64,000 bases of DNA, taken from NCBI GenBank assembly GCA_964563435.1, contig CAZLXI010000017.1, forward strand, positions 22,056-86,055, read 5' to 3'. The stretch comes from Leadbetterella sp964563435 (GTDB lineage Bacteria > Bacteroidota > Bacteroidia > Cytophagales > Spirosomataceae). The notes beneath the pieces were generated by a model that was not told where the DNA came from, did not search any database, and saw only the letters and a program-made list of their open reading frames with translations. The translations under genes and the position numbers were made by a program. Below, one piece after another: positions 9,301 to 16,966 of this stretch. Each line of letters begins with the position of its first letter. Position 1 is the first letter of the stretch.

Positions 9301-11705
9301 CATTTATTTTGAGCGGCATTCAATATTCTGATATCATTTCCACTCTGAAATTCTTCAAGCATCATCGTGTTATCCGGTGATTTATGCAGGATCTCTGCCC
9401 GGTATAGCATCCTGTTTTTACCCGCCAGGATATCATTAACCCGATCCTTGAATACCGTGGCCAGCCCGCAGGTAATAAAACCTGTTATTACAATAATCCG
9501 TGTAACCTTCCACTTGTTTTTTATGGAAATGGCATAAACGGGGTATATAGACCAAAGCAGAAGGATCAGAAAAATGAAACCAGTTATGAGCGTGAATAAG
9601 GTATGTCGGAAGGCAAAAGAAATGAGCCGGGCACTGTACCATAAAAAGGCTGTTAAAAGGATGCCGTAGGCATATCTTCTTTTCAGCCATACGGCTTTCC
9701 AGAATGTTGAATGAGGCCTCAAACGTACATGCTTGTGGTCTTTGAATATAGTAGATTTTATAACGGCAAAAAGCAATGTGAAAACTATAAAAATGAGTGT
9801 GAAACCTGCATCCAAAACAGCGAAACTAAGGAAACAGAAAATCCAGTTTAAGGTAGAAAGCACGTAATAATCTTTGGAGAATGTGACCATCTCATATTTT
9901 TTCAATGCTTGTTTCTGTAATAAATGATCGGCAGCGAAATATATGATCAGTGGAATCAAAATATTGAAAAAGCGTTCCAGTTTGCTGATGTGAAAGCTAC
10001 TCAGAATATAGTTCAACGCATAAAAAGATAAAAGAATGATACCGAATTGCCAGTATTTTAAATTTTGAGTAAACCTGAAATTTGGTAAGCGGCCTTTAAA
10101 AGAAAATAGGCCATTTTTATAAAGAATGATCCCGATAAAAAAGAGGGCGGTCAGAATACTCTGATAGAGTTTGAAATTAGTATGAAACAGAATATTTCTG
10201 AATAACTGATATCCATTATAGTTCAGCCGCTCCAGCGGAATGAAAGTGGTTGCACGCCATAATAAAACAGAGCGGATGGTTATCATCAGGATAAGGAAAA
10301 TATAAGCGGCTGTTTCAATGACCTGTGATTTTCCCAGTCTGTTTGTGGGTGTAAGTATCAAAGCCAGGAGGCAAAAGAAGATGAAGAGACCGCTGTATCC
10401 GTAATAATATGCTGCTGAAAAGGCATTGGTTCCTTTCAAATCCTCTATCTTAAGCAGCCAGCTAAAGTCCTGGGAAGAGACTGATGAAGGGCTTATCCGG
10501 ATTGTTTCCCCTGCTTTAAAAAGTATTGTATCATTTAGTCCTGCATTATTCTGATTTTCATTCAGAAACCGGAATGCTATTCGTTTGTTCGTGTCATCAC
10601 AACGGTAAGACAAAGAGCCAGAGAAATGCATTTCGGCGTTTTCATGCTCAGGACCTTCAAGGAGGAAACCTTTCGCCTTATTATTACCGATTACGGTTTC
10701 GGCTTTTGTGGTTAAGAAAAGATGCTGAAGAGAGTCCGATCCGTCTGCATACAGATAATGCATTTCCGGCATTTTCAGAAGAATATATTTGTCTGATCCC
10801 TGTGTAGTGATGTTAAATTGTGGCGTTGTTTTCTTTGCCAGTCCCAAAAAAAAGGAAGAGTTTTCAGTCAGATGTATGTCCTGTGAGAACGTTTTTTTTG
10901 AGGCTTCTGCCCCGTCAATACTTACTTTTACATTCAGTTGTCTGTCAGGAAAAAAGAGAAGATCAGATACTGACTTTGAATTATATTTTTTTCTGACCAG
11001 CAGACTTTGTCCGAGCCGGTGAATCAATGAGTCATAAGCTGCTGTAGAAGCAGGTTCTATCCATAATAATTCAGCCAGTGGATACCCTATGTTTATTTTA
11101 CTGTCAAAAGGTATGGGAATGAGAGATGAGCTGCTGCTTTCCTGTAGAATCCGGTACGAATATTTCTCTTTTTCTTCAGGCCGGAATTGCAGCTCTATTC
11201 CGATACCGTCAGGCCAGACGATTTTCAGACTTTTTTGTATGTTATTGGTGTAAGGAGCGTTAACGATATCAAAGGCTTCTTCTCCGGGATTTTGAATATA
11301 TAAAGGTTCGTTCAGGGACTGAAACCTTAAGCTGACACCTTCTCCTGTATCGGTCATGTTTAAGAAACCTTCCTTATGACTGAAGTATGCTTTTTCCTTA
11401 TGCTTTTCATCTATCAGCGATACTTTATTTCTGAAAGAAAATCCCAGCTTTTGGAGAGCGTGATGATCAGCATTGGAGAATACAATCCTCGGGGCGTCGT
11501 AGTAACTTTTAAGGGTAAGCATTGATGCCAGGCCGAAACCGGCCACTACAATTACAAGTGTATAAACCTGCTGGCGGCGGGCATTTGTATTTTGATTCTG
11601 AACTTTTAAATGAGTAAATATCTTCTTCTGAAATAAAAATCCGAAACATAGTATCAATACACCTAAAATAGATAGGGTGGTGAGGTTAAAAACGGTATGA
11701 AACAT
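6354..11705 (-). CDS. Giant SEDS-like polymerase / class B penicillin-binding protein fusion
   Basis: 1783 residues. Two N-terminal membrane helices and a beta-rich extracytoplasmic domain (about 70-420) precede a polytopic block (about 430-1000) with at least ten helices. That block has a large outside loop and the segment DLVAIRYLSSEHGTWLI, which resembles the SEDS 'sDFifavigEElGliG' motif; the SEDS call is by pattern. The C-terminal third is a clear penicillin-binding transpeptidase: GPGSTFKP (Ser1387, Lys1390), SYN (1461-1463) and KTGT (Lys1691). SEDS proteins polymerise lipid II and class B PBPs crosslink the glycan, so one chain would do both. A run of hydrophobic residues (LLVNYFIPLLALSLILFLL) tethers the PBP part, as in normal bPBPs. 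It lies in a sigma-headed operon. Confidence 0.8.
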   Translation of the reverse strand: MFHTVFNLTTLSILGVLILCFGFLFQKKIFTHLKVQNQNTNARRQQVYTLVIVVAGFGLASMLTLKSYYDAPRIVFSNADHHALQKLGFSFRNKVSLIDEKHKEKAYFSHKEGFLNMTDTGEGVSLRFQSLNEPLYIQNPGEEAFDIVNAPYTNNIQKSLKIVWPDGIGIELQFRPEEKEKYSYRILQESSSSSLIPIPFDSKINIGYPLAELLWIEPASTAAYDSLIHRLGQSLLVRKKYNSKSVSDLLFFPDRQLNVKVSIDGAEASKKTFSQDIHLTENSSFFLGLAKKTTPQFNITTQGSDKYILLKMPEMHYLYADGSDSLQHLFLTTKAETVIGNNKAKGFLLEGPEHENAEMHFSGSLSYRCDDTNKRIAFRFLNENQNNAGLNDTILFKAGETIRISPSSVSSQDFSWLLKIEDLKGTNAFSAAYYYGYSGLFIFFCLLALILTPTNRLGKSQVIETAAYIFLILMITIRSVLLWRATTFIPLERLNYNGYQLFRNILFHTNFKLYQSILTALFFIGIILYKNGLFSFKGRLPNFRFTQNLKYWQFGIILLSFYALNYILSSFHISKLERFFNILIPLIIYFAADHLLQKQALKKYEMVTFSKDYYVLSTLNWIFCFLSFAVLDAGFTLIFIVFTLLFAVIKSTIFKDHKHVRLRPHSTFWKAVWLKRRYAYGILLTAFLWYSARLISFAFRHTLFTLITGFIFLILLLWSIYPVYAISIKNKWKVTRIIVITGFITCGLATVFKDRVNDILAGKNRMLYRAEILHKSPDNTMMLEEFQSGNDIRILNAAQNKWIIDYYTAKASIFPFFNSYFKLQPHFNTGSSYETQLSDLVAIRYLSSEHGTWLIINIILMICLLMVITVQYTENYNLHVKSQIAVLTFLFALAYCIWLTSTNRLVFVGQDFPLLSLNSLLSMVMAFMLIGYIIFSAYQTHKYNPELLSEEYHEENLKGFDTYFRLGKAGPQKKKQKGESLLVNYFIPLLALSLILFLLKDYSTKKFDLNDTIKRLETKFKSFNVLFSDFQDNKTFPTAEAAFTAFDKHLQDTRQLEKLIGGDTNRFYGSAYAALKNKLIRANSSQNLIHLRKDTDGKYIFAVNGFYYTSYNPDEFEKGWKGNLTEPRNFSTMKLTEQSGTVLLNSGNVKVPRSRVLENNTNVRVSYLPAGWTPDGNPVFIVSETHGSEKANQNTFRIINGNEQYTSKKSSFAFMLKDGDRLRIESENSYRNLTLGTQDKSYFARNIWLNGKYQFFYPMGEKFLWSYHFANFLKEAYREDESRWKQDVPVTLDYDLTEKIHKILETYYRTTSKGSSERGASVTALTSDGSVLTLADFKADIPFRVNPNKYNAHADFLESLYLNPDRKLERKVFGNNNLLLMNPGPGSTFKPVLLGSVTSQYYLESGWDNLRFGGLNDYPSETQGKDFIVKHFGGKSGIRLITGRPSGEHTLKEYLLNSTNSYNSMILFLGSHDATTLRTIFNESSGILRKGLSVNPTGNFPVINRGNSNYTIKTLPDWNNPNAVFYQGLWYNFNLPYTPEQAGSISTRLSQKIAGGINDNFLLKSISSYSLWSQPNDSYLYAVDRNTSLANAISQISMGGYPIQVTPIKMAEMAGRLFGMNAGLQPSVLKNRNINQKPFSYGNWVSEDTLASFYMHHVFSALHDVPIEGTITQLKDLSAALSNKGLHLYAKTGTISGGQESSDKNRDKNLLLIISRDPVHEKRFSSAKSLRNNKFVVLYFNFRKDNDTGGWNKEALSAVKSIIHEVVSSHSFNQLIHSSHENL

Positions 11706-11751
11706 AACGGGAATGGTTTTGTAAGGGTTTATCGAATAACAGTGTAAAAGA

Positions 11752-12837
11752 TCATCGCCGCTGCAGGTTTTCAGGAGATATTTCTATTTCATCCCTTAGA
11801 AAAGCATTGAAAGACTTTATGTTCAGCAGGCTTATTATTTTTACGAAATACCGAAACTTACGATCTGTTTTCTCAGGGTCTTCAATGAAAGGTTTAAGCG
11901 AACCGGGTTCTTGTTCCAGGTTCAGAATAAGCCTGGCATTCGGGCTTGATTCCAGGGTTTTCCAGGCATTCTGCCGTCCTAAGCGGTGAAAAGAATGAGC
12001 GTGAACAGCCATCTCAACAAAACGTTGTAACAAATCCGCCTGTTCTGCTTCATTTAGATCAGCGGGAAGTTTTTCTATTTGTTCATACACATCTCCGTAT
12101 TTTTCTACAAAAAGTGTGGCATAACGTATTAATAATTCAGGTACTACTTCCGTTTTTTCAGTAACCACAATTTCTTTTGAATGGCTGCATTCAGAGCTTT
12201 CCGAATCCGGAAAACTGTCACGCCGTATGGCTACTTCAGAGCTGGCAGGGTTTGTATCGGAAACGGAAGGCTTTACTCTTGTTTTGAACAGGCCTGTAAT
12301 ACCTGATAAGAAAATAAGCAATGACAAACCGGCGGGGATATAATTTTTTGCCGGAGTTTTCCCGGATAGCGGATGCACTGTAATGCGGAAAGGTGTGCCT
12401 GAAAAAGAAACTACTTCGTTTTTCTTTTTTTTGTCTGTTAACAGGCTAACGAGTTCATGGAAGAAATTTGCGGTGTCCTCCGGCATTTTTCCTCTTCTGA
12501 TCAGTTTTTTCAGTTCATGTTCGAATGCTTTCTGAAGATGAAGTGTGTCTTCATCATAGAAACCGATGTTCATATTACGTCTGAACTGTTGTGCCCATAT
12601 TTCTTTAGGCCGGGGGTGTAGTCTTCCTGTTGAGTCCGTATGATAAACCAACTGATCTTTATTGGGCCATATCAGTACGGAATCCTGAGGATTGATGTGA
12701 AATGTTAATAGAGTATCACCATATGATACATGGCTGTCTGAGTTCCGGAAAACCTCATTTGTAAAGAAAATCTCGTAAATGAGGGATATTAAACTTAGGA
12801 AACAAACACTCAGCAAAACTATTCGTAATTGTTTCAT
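11752..12837 (-). CDS. Two-helix membrane protein with cytoplasmic C-terminal domain
   Basis: 361 residues: an N-terminal membrane helix (LRIVLLSVCFLSLISLIYEIFF), a periplasmic domain of about 140 residues, a second helix (YIPAGLSLLIFLSGITGLF, about 168-186) and a C-terminal cytoplasmic helical region that ends in charged sequence. No family recognised. It sits 12 bp from the actin-like gene and 46 bp from the SEDS-PBP gene, so by position it could link a cytoplasmic ATPase to the membrane synthase, in the way MreC, MreD or RodZ do. That comparison is inference. Confidence 0.7.
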   Translation of the reverse strand: MKQLRIVLLSVCFLSLISLIYEIFFTNEVFRNSDSHVSYGDTLLTFHINPQDSVLIWPNKDQLVYHTDSTGRLHPRPKEIWAQQFRRNMNIGFYDEDTLHLQKAFEHELKKLIRRGKMPEDTANFFHELVSLLTDKKKKNEVVSFSGTPFRITVHPLSGKTPAKNYIPAGLSLLIFLSGITGLFKTRVKPSVSDTNPASSEVAIRRDSFPDSESSECSHSKEIVVTEKTEVVPELLIRYATLFVEKYGDVYEQIEKLPADLNEAEQADLLQRFVEMAVHAHSFHRLGRQNAWKTLESSPNARLILNLEQEPGSLKPFIEDPEKTDRKFRYFVKIISLLNIKSFNAFLRDEIEISPENLQRR

Positions 12838-12849
12838 TATGATAAATGG

Positions 12850-15159
12850 TTAAAGGGCAGGAAGAGCTCCGATGTTACTATGAACTTTAATTTTAGCTTC
12901 TTCAACACTACTGTTGAAAGGGAAAAGGGTTTCAAACAAATATTCAGGTGTAAGTGCAAAGTGAATACCTGTTTCCAGCTCTGCTCTTTCATTGTCGGTC
13001 CGGATAAATAATTTTTCGCCGTCAAAATAGACATAGCAATCACCTGATTTATTCAAAGCTACCCGGTAAGAGTTTCCGCTGGTATAAACGTAATCAGTAT
13101 TCGGGTTAAACATATTGTTTAATTTGAATTTCCCGACAGCAATGCGTTCCGTCTGTGTCAGATGTCCTGAGGAATTCAGTTTATCTTCAGGCAACAGTTC
13201 TTCTTCATCAATCCCGGTTGGAAAAAGAAGTCGCAGTAAACTTATTCTTTCGGTATACTTTTTACTGTCAGAATTTCTGATTTCTTTAGCCAGATCCTCT
13301 GCTACAACAAAAGGGAAGCCTGCCAGGTTGGAATCATGGTTGATGATCATTTCCTGATGAGCTCCTTCCAGACATATCTTTTTTAATCGGGTTTTGTCTG
13401 TTTCATTGTCCAGAACTTCAACCTCAATGTTTCGACTTATAAATGTATCCCTGAGTGTTTTTAACAGCGGAGAAAAAAGGAAGGAACGGCCTGTAAGAAT
13501 TATTTTAAGAGATTGATTATGGGTAAGATAGTTAGTCAGATATGCTGAAATAGTACTAATGAGCTTGTTGATGGCATCATCTATATAGCCGTATTCATCC
13601 ATGATCGTTCCCTGAGGGCTTTGAATTATTTCTCTCAGGAATTCAAGGATCTGGGAATCTGTGATAGTTCCCAGGTCACCTTTACTTTGTAGCATGGATT
13701 TTACATTTTCACTGAATTCCAGGTTTTTTAAAGGCTTGACACCGTTAGTCCTGAAATTGGCTTTTATACGTTCGACAAAATCGAGAAATTCAAGCTGGAA
13801 TGCTTTCGCATCATTCAGAAGATATTTTTTCAGAGCTGTTCGTTTAAGATGTTCGTCTTTCCCGAAAATAAGGGTAAAGATAGTTTCTACGAAAGCGTAC
13901 GTGATAACATTTCCTGCTCCGACAAATCCGGAACGGAATTCAGAAGTGAGATTACTGTGTATATCAGAACTTATTACAGAAAAATCTGTAGTTCCTTTTC
14001 CCATATCAATAATGATGAAGCGGGAATTCGGTTTTCTTCTTTGTATAGCATTCTCGTCCCACCAATAACCTAAAAAAGAAGCATCACTTTCAGAAATCGT
14101 GAAAACTTCATGAGCAGCTATATCATACTCACCGGATACAGCTGAAATAAATAAATTGGTTTGATGTATCAGATTACTTATTCTGTGTTGTGAAAGAACA
14201 TTGGGCATAAGTAAACGAACCTGTATATTTATTTCATCGGCGTGATTTACGGATCGGATTTCGCTTAAAGCAGAATGCAGAAAGCCATTAAGGATTTTTT
14301 GTTGTACTTCGGCTACCATATCATCAAAATTCCGCCGGCTCAGTCCTTTGTAATGCCGGGCAAACTTCAGATCAAAATTATATGCCCCCATGTTGGCGAT
14401 TTTCAGGTTTGAAACGAGCCTGTAATGGTCATGTAGCCGATCGGAGTCGAGTACACGGGTTAAAAGAGGTACCAGTTCATCTTCAGTTCCCGGGCTTTGA
14501 TGAAAATCGAAAATACTGTCCTGTGTTTTTATATAAAACAGTGACCGGTAAAGTTCGTTGTCTTCCGATTGATGAAACCGGTCGTTCCGGACCAGTTTTT
14601 CTGTATAGAACCTTTGGTTTAATGATGAGGTAAGTGAATGCCGTTTAAGCCGCTCATCGGTTTTTCTGTGAACGGTCATCTGGCTGGCTTCCGAACCGAA
14701 ATCAATAGCGATGTGATAGATGGAATCAGGTTTGGCAAAATGGATTTTTTTCTCACCCTCATATGTTTTACCGTTCACCGTTTCAAAATGAAACGCAATG
14801 ATTTTCAGATCTTTTGACTCATTATATTCTAAAAGATATTGTCCTGCCGTATTGTTTTTTAAAGCTATTTTATCCGGTATAATGGCAACGGATGGTTCCT
14901 CTTTTCCCTCTTTGAGAAATATCGCCAGCTTGTCCCCTGTTTTTTTTATTTCATGGATGTAGAAAGGCAGATCGTCTTTGCCTGTGTGACCGGTCAGAAC
15001 ATTACTTACCGTACGAAAAAGGAGAAGCTTGCCTTCAGTCCTCGGAATGATAGTACATTCAGCAGGATTGCTTTGAAAAACATTGTTTTTCTTTTCCGAA
15101 AGACGAATAAACGTTAATTTTTTATTTAATATCAAAAGAGGTAAATCATAGTAACTCAT
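12850..15159 (-). CDS. Large actin/Hsp70-fold ATPase
   Basis: 769 residues with the three nucleotide-binding signatures of the actin/Hsp70/MreB superfamily in order: phosphate-1 (IAIDFGSEASQMTV, Asp153), phosphate-2 (IIIDMGKGTTDFSVI, Asp385) and the adenosine motif (KIILTGRSFLFSPLL, about 560-575). About 150 N-terminal residues and 130 C-terminal residues lie outside the core. The size and order recall the SrfB 'virulence factor' group more than MreB or DnaK. It is probably a cytoplasmic ATPase, perhaps filament-forming or a chaperone. Its transcript also encodes the SEDS-PBP fusion, so a scaffold role for wall synthesis is plausible. Confidence 0.75.
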   Translation of the reverse strand: MSYYDLPLLILNKKLTFIRLSEKKNNVFQSNPAECTIIPRTEGKLLLFRTVSNVLTGHTGKDDLPFYIHEIKKTGDKLAIFLKEGKEEPSVAIIPDKIALKNNTAGQYLLEYNESKDLKIIAFHFETVNGKTYEGEKKIHFAKPDSIYHIAIDFGSEASQMTVHRKTDERLKRHSLTSSLNQRFYTEKLVRNDRFHQSEDNELYRSLFYIKTQDSIFDFHQSPGTEDELVPLLTRVLDSDRLHDHYRLVSNLKIANMGAYNFDLKFARHYKGLSRRNFDDMVAEVQQKILNGFLHSALSEIRSVNHADEINIQVRLLMPNVLSQHRISNLIHQTNLFISAVSGEYDIAAHEVFTISESDASFLGYWWDENAIQRRKPNSRFIIIDMGKGTTDFSVISSDIHSNLTSEFRSGFVGAGNVITYAFVETIFTLIFGKDEHLKRTALKKYLLNDAKAFQLEFLDFVERIKANFRTNGVKPLKNLEFSENVKSMLQSKGDLGTITDSQILEFLREIIQSPQGTIMDEYGYIDDAINKLISTISAYLTNYLTHNQSLKIILTGRSFLFSPLLKTLRDTFISRNIEVEVLDNETDKTRLKKICLEGAHQEMIINHDSNLAGFPFVVAEDLAKEIRNSDSKKYTERISLLRLLFPTGIDEEELLPEDKLNSSGHLTQTERIAVGKFKLNNMFNPNTDYVYTSGNSYRVALNKSGDCYVYFDGEKLFIRTDNERAELETGIHFALTPEYLFETLFPFNSSVEEAKIKVHSNIGALPAL

Positions 15160-15252
15160 AGCAAAATCATTTTAATAGTAAATCGATAGGTCTGGAATAA
15201 ATCATCTGAAGCCGGCAGGAAAATAAGTTGCTGCTGTAATCATATATTCTGA

Positions 15253-16170
15253 TTAAAATTTCAGGTTATTAATTTCTTTTATTAGTTCAATGGCTTCATC
15301 CTTGTGCGGATTGGTGTTATCGTTGGCAACCGTTTCGGCTGCTTTTAGTGCGGCCGGGAAGTTGTTCATGCCCAGATAAGTAAGGGCTTTGTACCAATTG
15401 GCTTCTTTTTGGACAATACCGACGTTCACCTTGTCCAGTGTTTCCAGGGTTAACCTGTAGTTGCCGGCATAGAGGTAGCCGATGCCCAGGTAAAGGTTCT
15501 GATAAGCTTTGTCGGTCTGGCTGAATTTATCGGATTCGTTTCCTTCAGCAGGAGCTCCGAACAACGGTTCGTCATCCGCTTCGGAAGCAGCATTCAGTGC
15601 TTTTAATTCCCGGATGCCCGCTTCGTAATTTTTCTGGTTGATTTTTGCTACGGCAGCCGTAAACTTTTCCGGTACGTGTTCGAGAGGCCTGGAAAGATTG
15701 CCGGCGAGTAAGGCTCGGAGATCCTGTTTTTGCGGATTTGGAAGAACGGGCGTTTGTTCGGCAGCCGGGGTATGAGCATGTGTGCTGTCAGGAGGTGATA
15801 TTTCTTCGGCTAACGGAGTGTCTGCAGGCGCTTTATTAATATACCACCAGCTTAAACCTGCAGCCAGTAAAACAGTGACTCCTGCGGCCATTCTGAAAAG
15901 AAGCTTTGTCTGGAGAGGCCTGACGATCGTGGCCGCTTTTTCGGATTCACCTGCTTCTTCACTGAATACCTGCTGTAAAGCTTCTTCTGCCGATCTTTTG
16001 TATGCATTGTACCTTCCGGCTTCTTCGACATTTTTCCAGAATTCAAATTCTTCTTTCAAATCATCGTCAGAAGCCATTCTCTTTAAAAAATCTGCTTTCT
16101 TTTGTTCCGATACATGCCCATGAAGTACCTCATGGATCTCGTTTAATTCTTCTTCCGAAAACTTTTTCAT
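15253..16170 (-). CDS. Anti-sigma-like membrane protein with TPR region
   Basis: 305 residues. A short acidic/helical cytoplasmic N region (about 1-85, with EFEFWKNVEEAGRYNAYKR) is followed by one membrane helix (LLFRMAAGVTVLLAAGLSWW, about 89-108). A Pro/Thr/Ala linker then leads to a periplasmic TPR-like domain (NYEAGIRELKALN, then YQNLYLGIGYLYAGNYRLTLETLDKV as two repeats). This is the layout of Bacteroidota anti-sigma-type partners. Its ATG overlaps the stop of the sigma gene, which supports a sigma/anti-sigma pair. A periplasmic TPR could sense envelope state and set expression of the whole cluster. Confidence 0.7.
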   Translation of the reverse strand: MKKFSEEELNEIHEVLHGHVSEQKKADFLKRMASDDDLKEEFEFWKNVEEAGRYNAYKRSAEEALQQVFSEEAGESEKAATIVRPLQTKLLFRMAAGVTVLLAAGLSWWYINKAPADTPLAEEISPPDSTHAHTPAAEQTPVLPNPQKQDLRALLAGNLSRPLEHVPEKFTAAVAKINQKNYEAGIRELKALNAASEADDEPLFGAPAEGNESDKFSQTDKAYQNLYLGIGYLYAGNYRLTLETLDKVNVGIVQKEANWYKALTYLGMNNFPAALKAAETVANDNTNPHKDEAIELIKEINNLKF

Positions 16171-16718
16171 TGTAAATATTCTTTTAAAAGAGGTCGTATC
16201 TTAGTTCTGGCTTTATGCAAAAAACTACTTACCGAACTTTCTGATAGAGAAAGCCGGGCCGCGATTTCAGGATTTTTGTACCCCATTACCGACATTTGTA
16301 AAACTGATCTCTCATTTTCTGTTAAATATTTCTCCATAGTCTCTTTTACCAGCAGGTTGAATTCTTCTGACTGCTGATAGACTTCCGGCTGAGGAGTCTG
16401 TTCACTGAAAGGCTGTTCTCGTTTTGCCCTTATGAAGTCTATGGCTCTGTTTCTTATTACTGTCACTACATTATTGATTATTGAGTTACAGTTTTGTTTC
16501 GCAGCAAAAAGCTTTGCTTTATTCCTGCAAAATTCCAGCATGGCCTGACCAACCATATCTTTGAAAATTTCTTCTTTTTCCGGGAAATTGATTAGTTTCG
16601 TTTTTACAAAACCGGCTCTTTTTACGATCTCCTGGGTGAAAACATGCCAGGCCGACGATTTGTTAAGCTCTACGTCACGGCAAAGCTCTTCAATCTGGAT
16701 ATGGTAGTATTCTTTCAT
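16167..16718 (-). CDS. ECF-type sigma-70 family factor
   Basis: I choose the ATG at 16718 (MKEYYHIQIEELC), giving 183 residues, the usual ECF length. The frame stays open to 16931, but that extension is A+T-rich and aromatic-heavy and leaves no room for a promoter. Region 2 is weak (MLEFCRNKAKLFAAKQNC, then VIRNRAIDFIRAKRE). Region 4 is clear: LTENERSVLQMSVMGYKNPEIAARLSLSESSVSSFLHKARTKI, given here in parts, is a sigma-70 r4 helix-turn-helix. As the first gene of the minus-strand cluster it probably directs transcription of that cluster and perhaps the divergent protease genes. Confidence 0.8.
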   Translation of the reverse strand: MKEYYHIQIEELCRDVELNKSSAWHVFTQEIVKRAGFVKTKLINFPEKEEIFKDMVGQAMLEFCRNKAKLFAAKQNCNSIINNVVTVIRNRAIDFIRAKREQPFSEQTPQPEVYQQSEEFNLLVKETMEKYLTENERSVLQMSVMGYKNPEIAARLSLSESSVSSFLHKARTKIRPLLKEYLQ

Positions 16719-16966
16719 CTTAGGGAAAGTGATCAATGGCTTATTCAGGACAGGGATAATTTTAAACCAAAAATAAGGATTTTTTTGAAATATTTGTAAA
16801 AAATCATTGACCGGATTCCAGCTGAAAAAATAGTGTGCAGGCAACGTTTTAATCAGGTATTTTTTATGTTCTTGCAGGTTTATCGGATTGATTAAGAAAA
16901 AATCATCATTCCGGATCCTAAAAAGAAACAAATAGTGTTCATTAGAGTATATAATTATGATTTTGT
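16719..16966. promoter_or_regulatory. Divergent control region between sigma factor and WD40-caspase
   Basis: About 250 bp of A+T-rich DNA from which the sigma-led operon reads leftward and the caspase/papain pair reads rightward. The stretch attatgattttgtatg just before the caspase ATG looks like a degenerate TAnnTTTG element, but no canonical TTTG-N19/20-TAnnTTTG pair is visible on either strand. That would fit a promoter read by the cluster's own sigma factor. Confidence 0.45.

Noticed and set aside
16719..16931. N-terminal extension of the sigma factor
   Set aside because: A+T-rich, aromatic-heavy, beyond normal ECF length, and would fill the control region.
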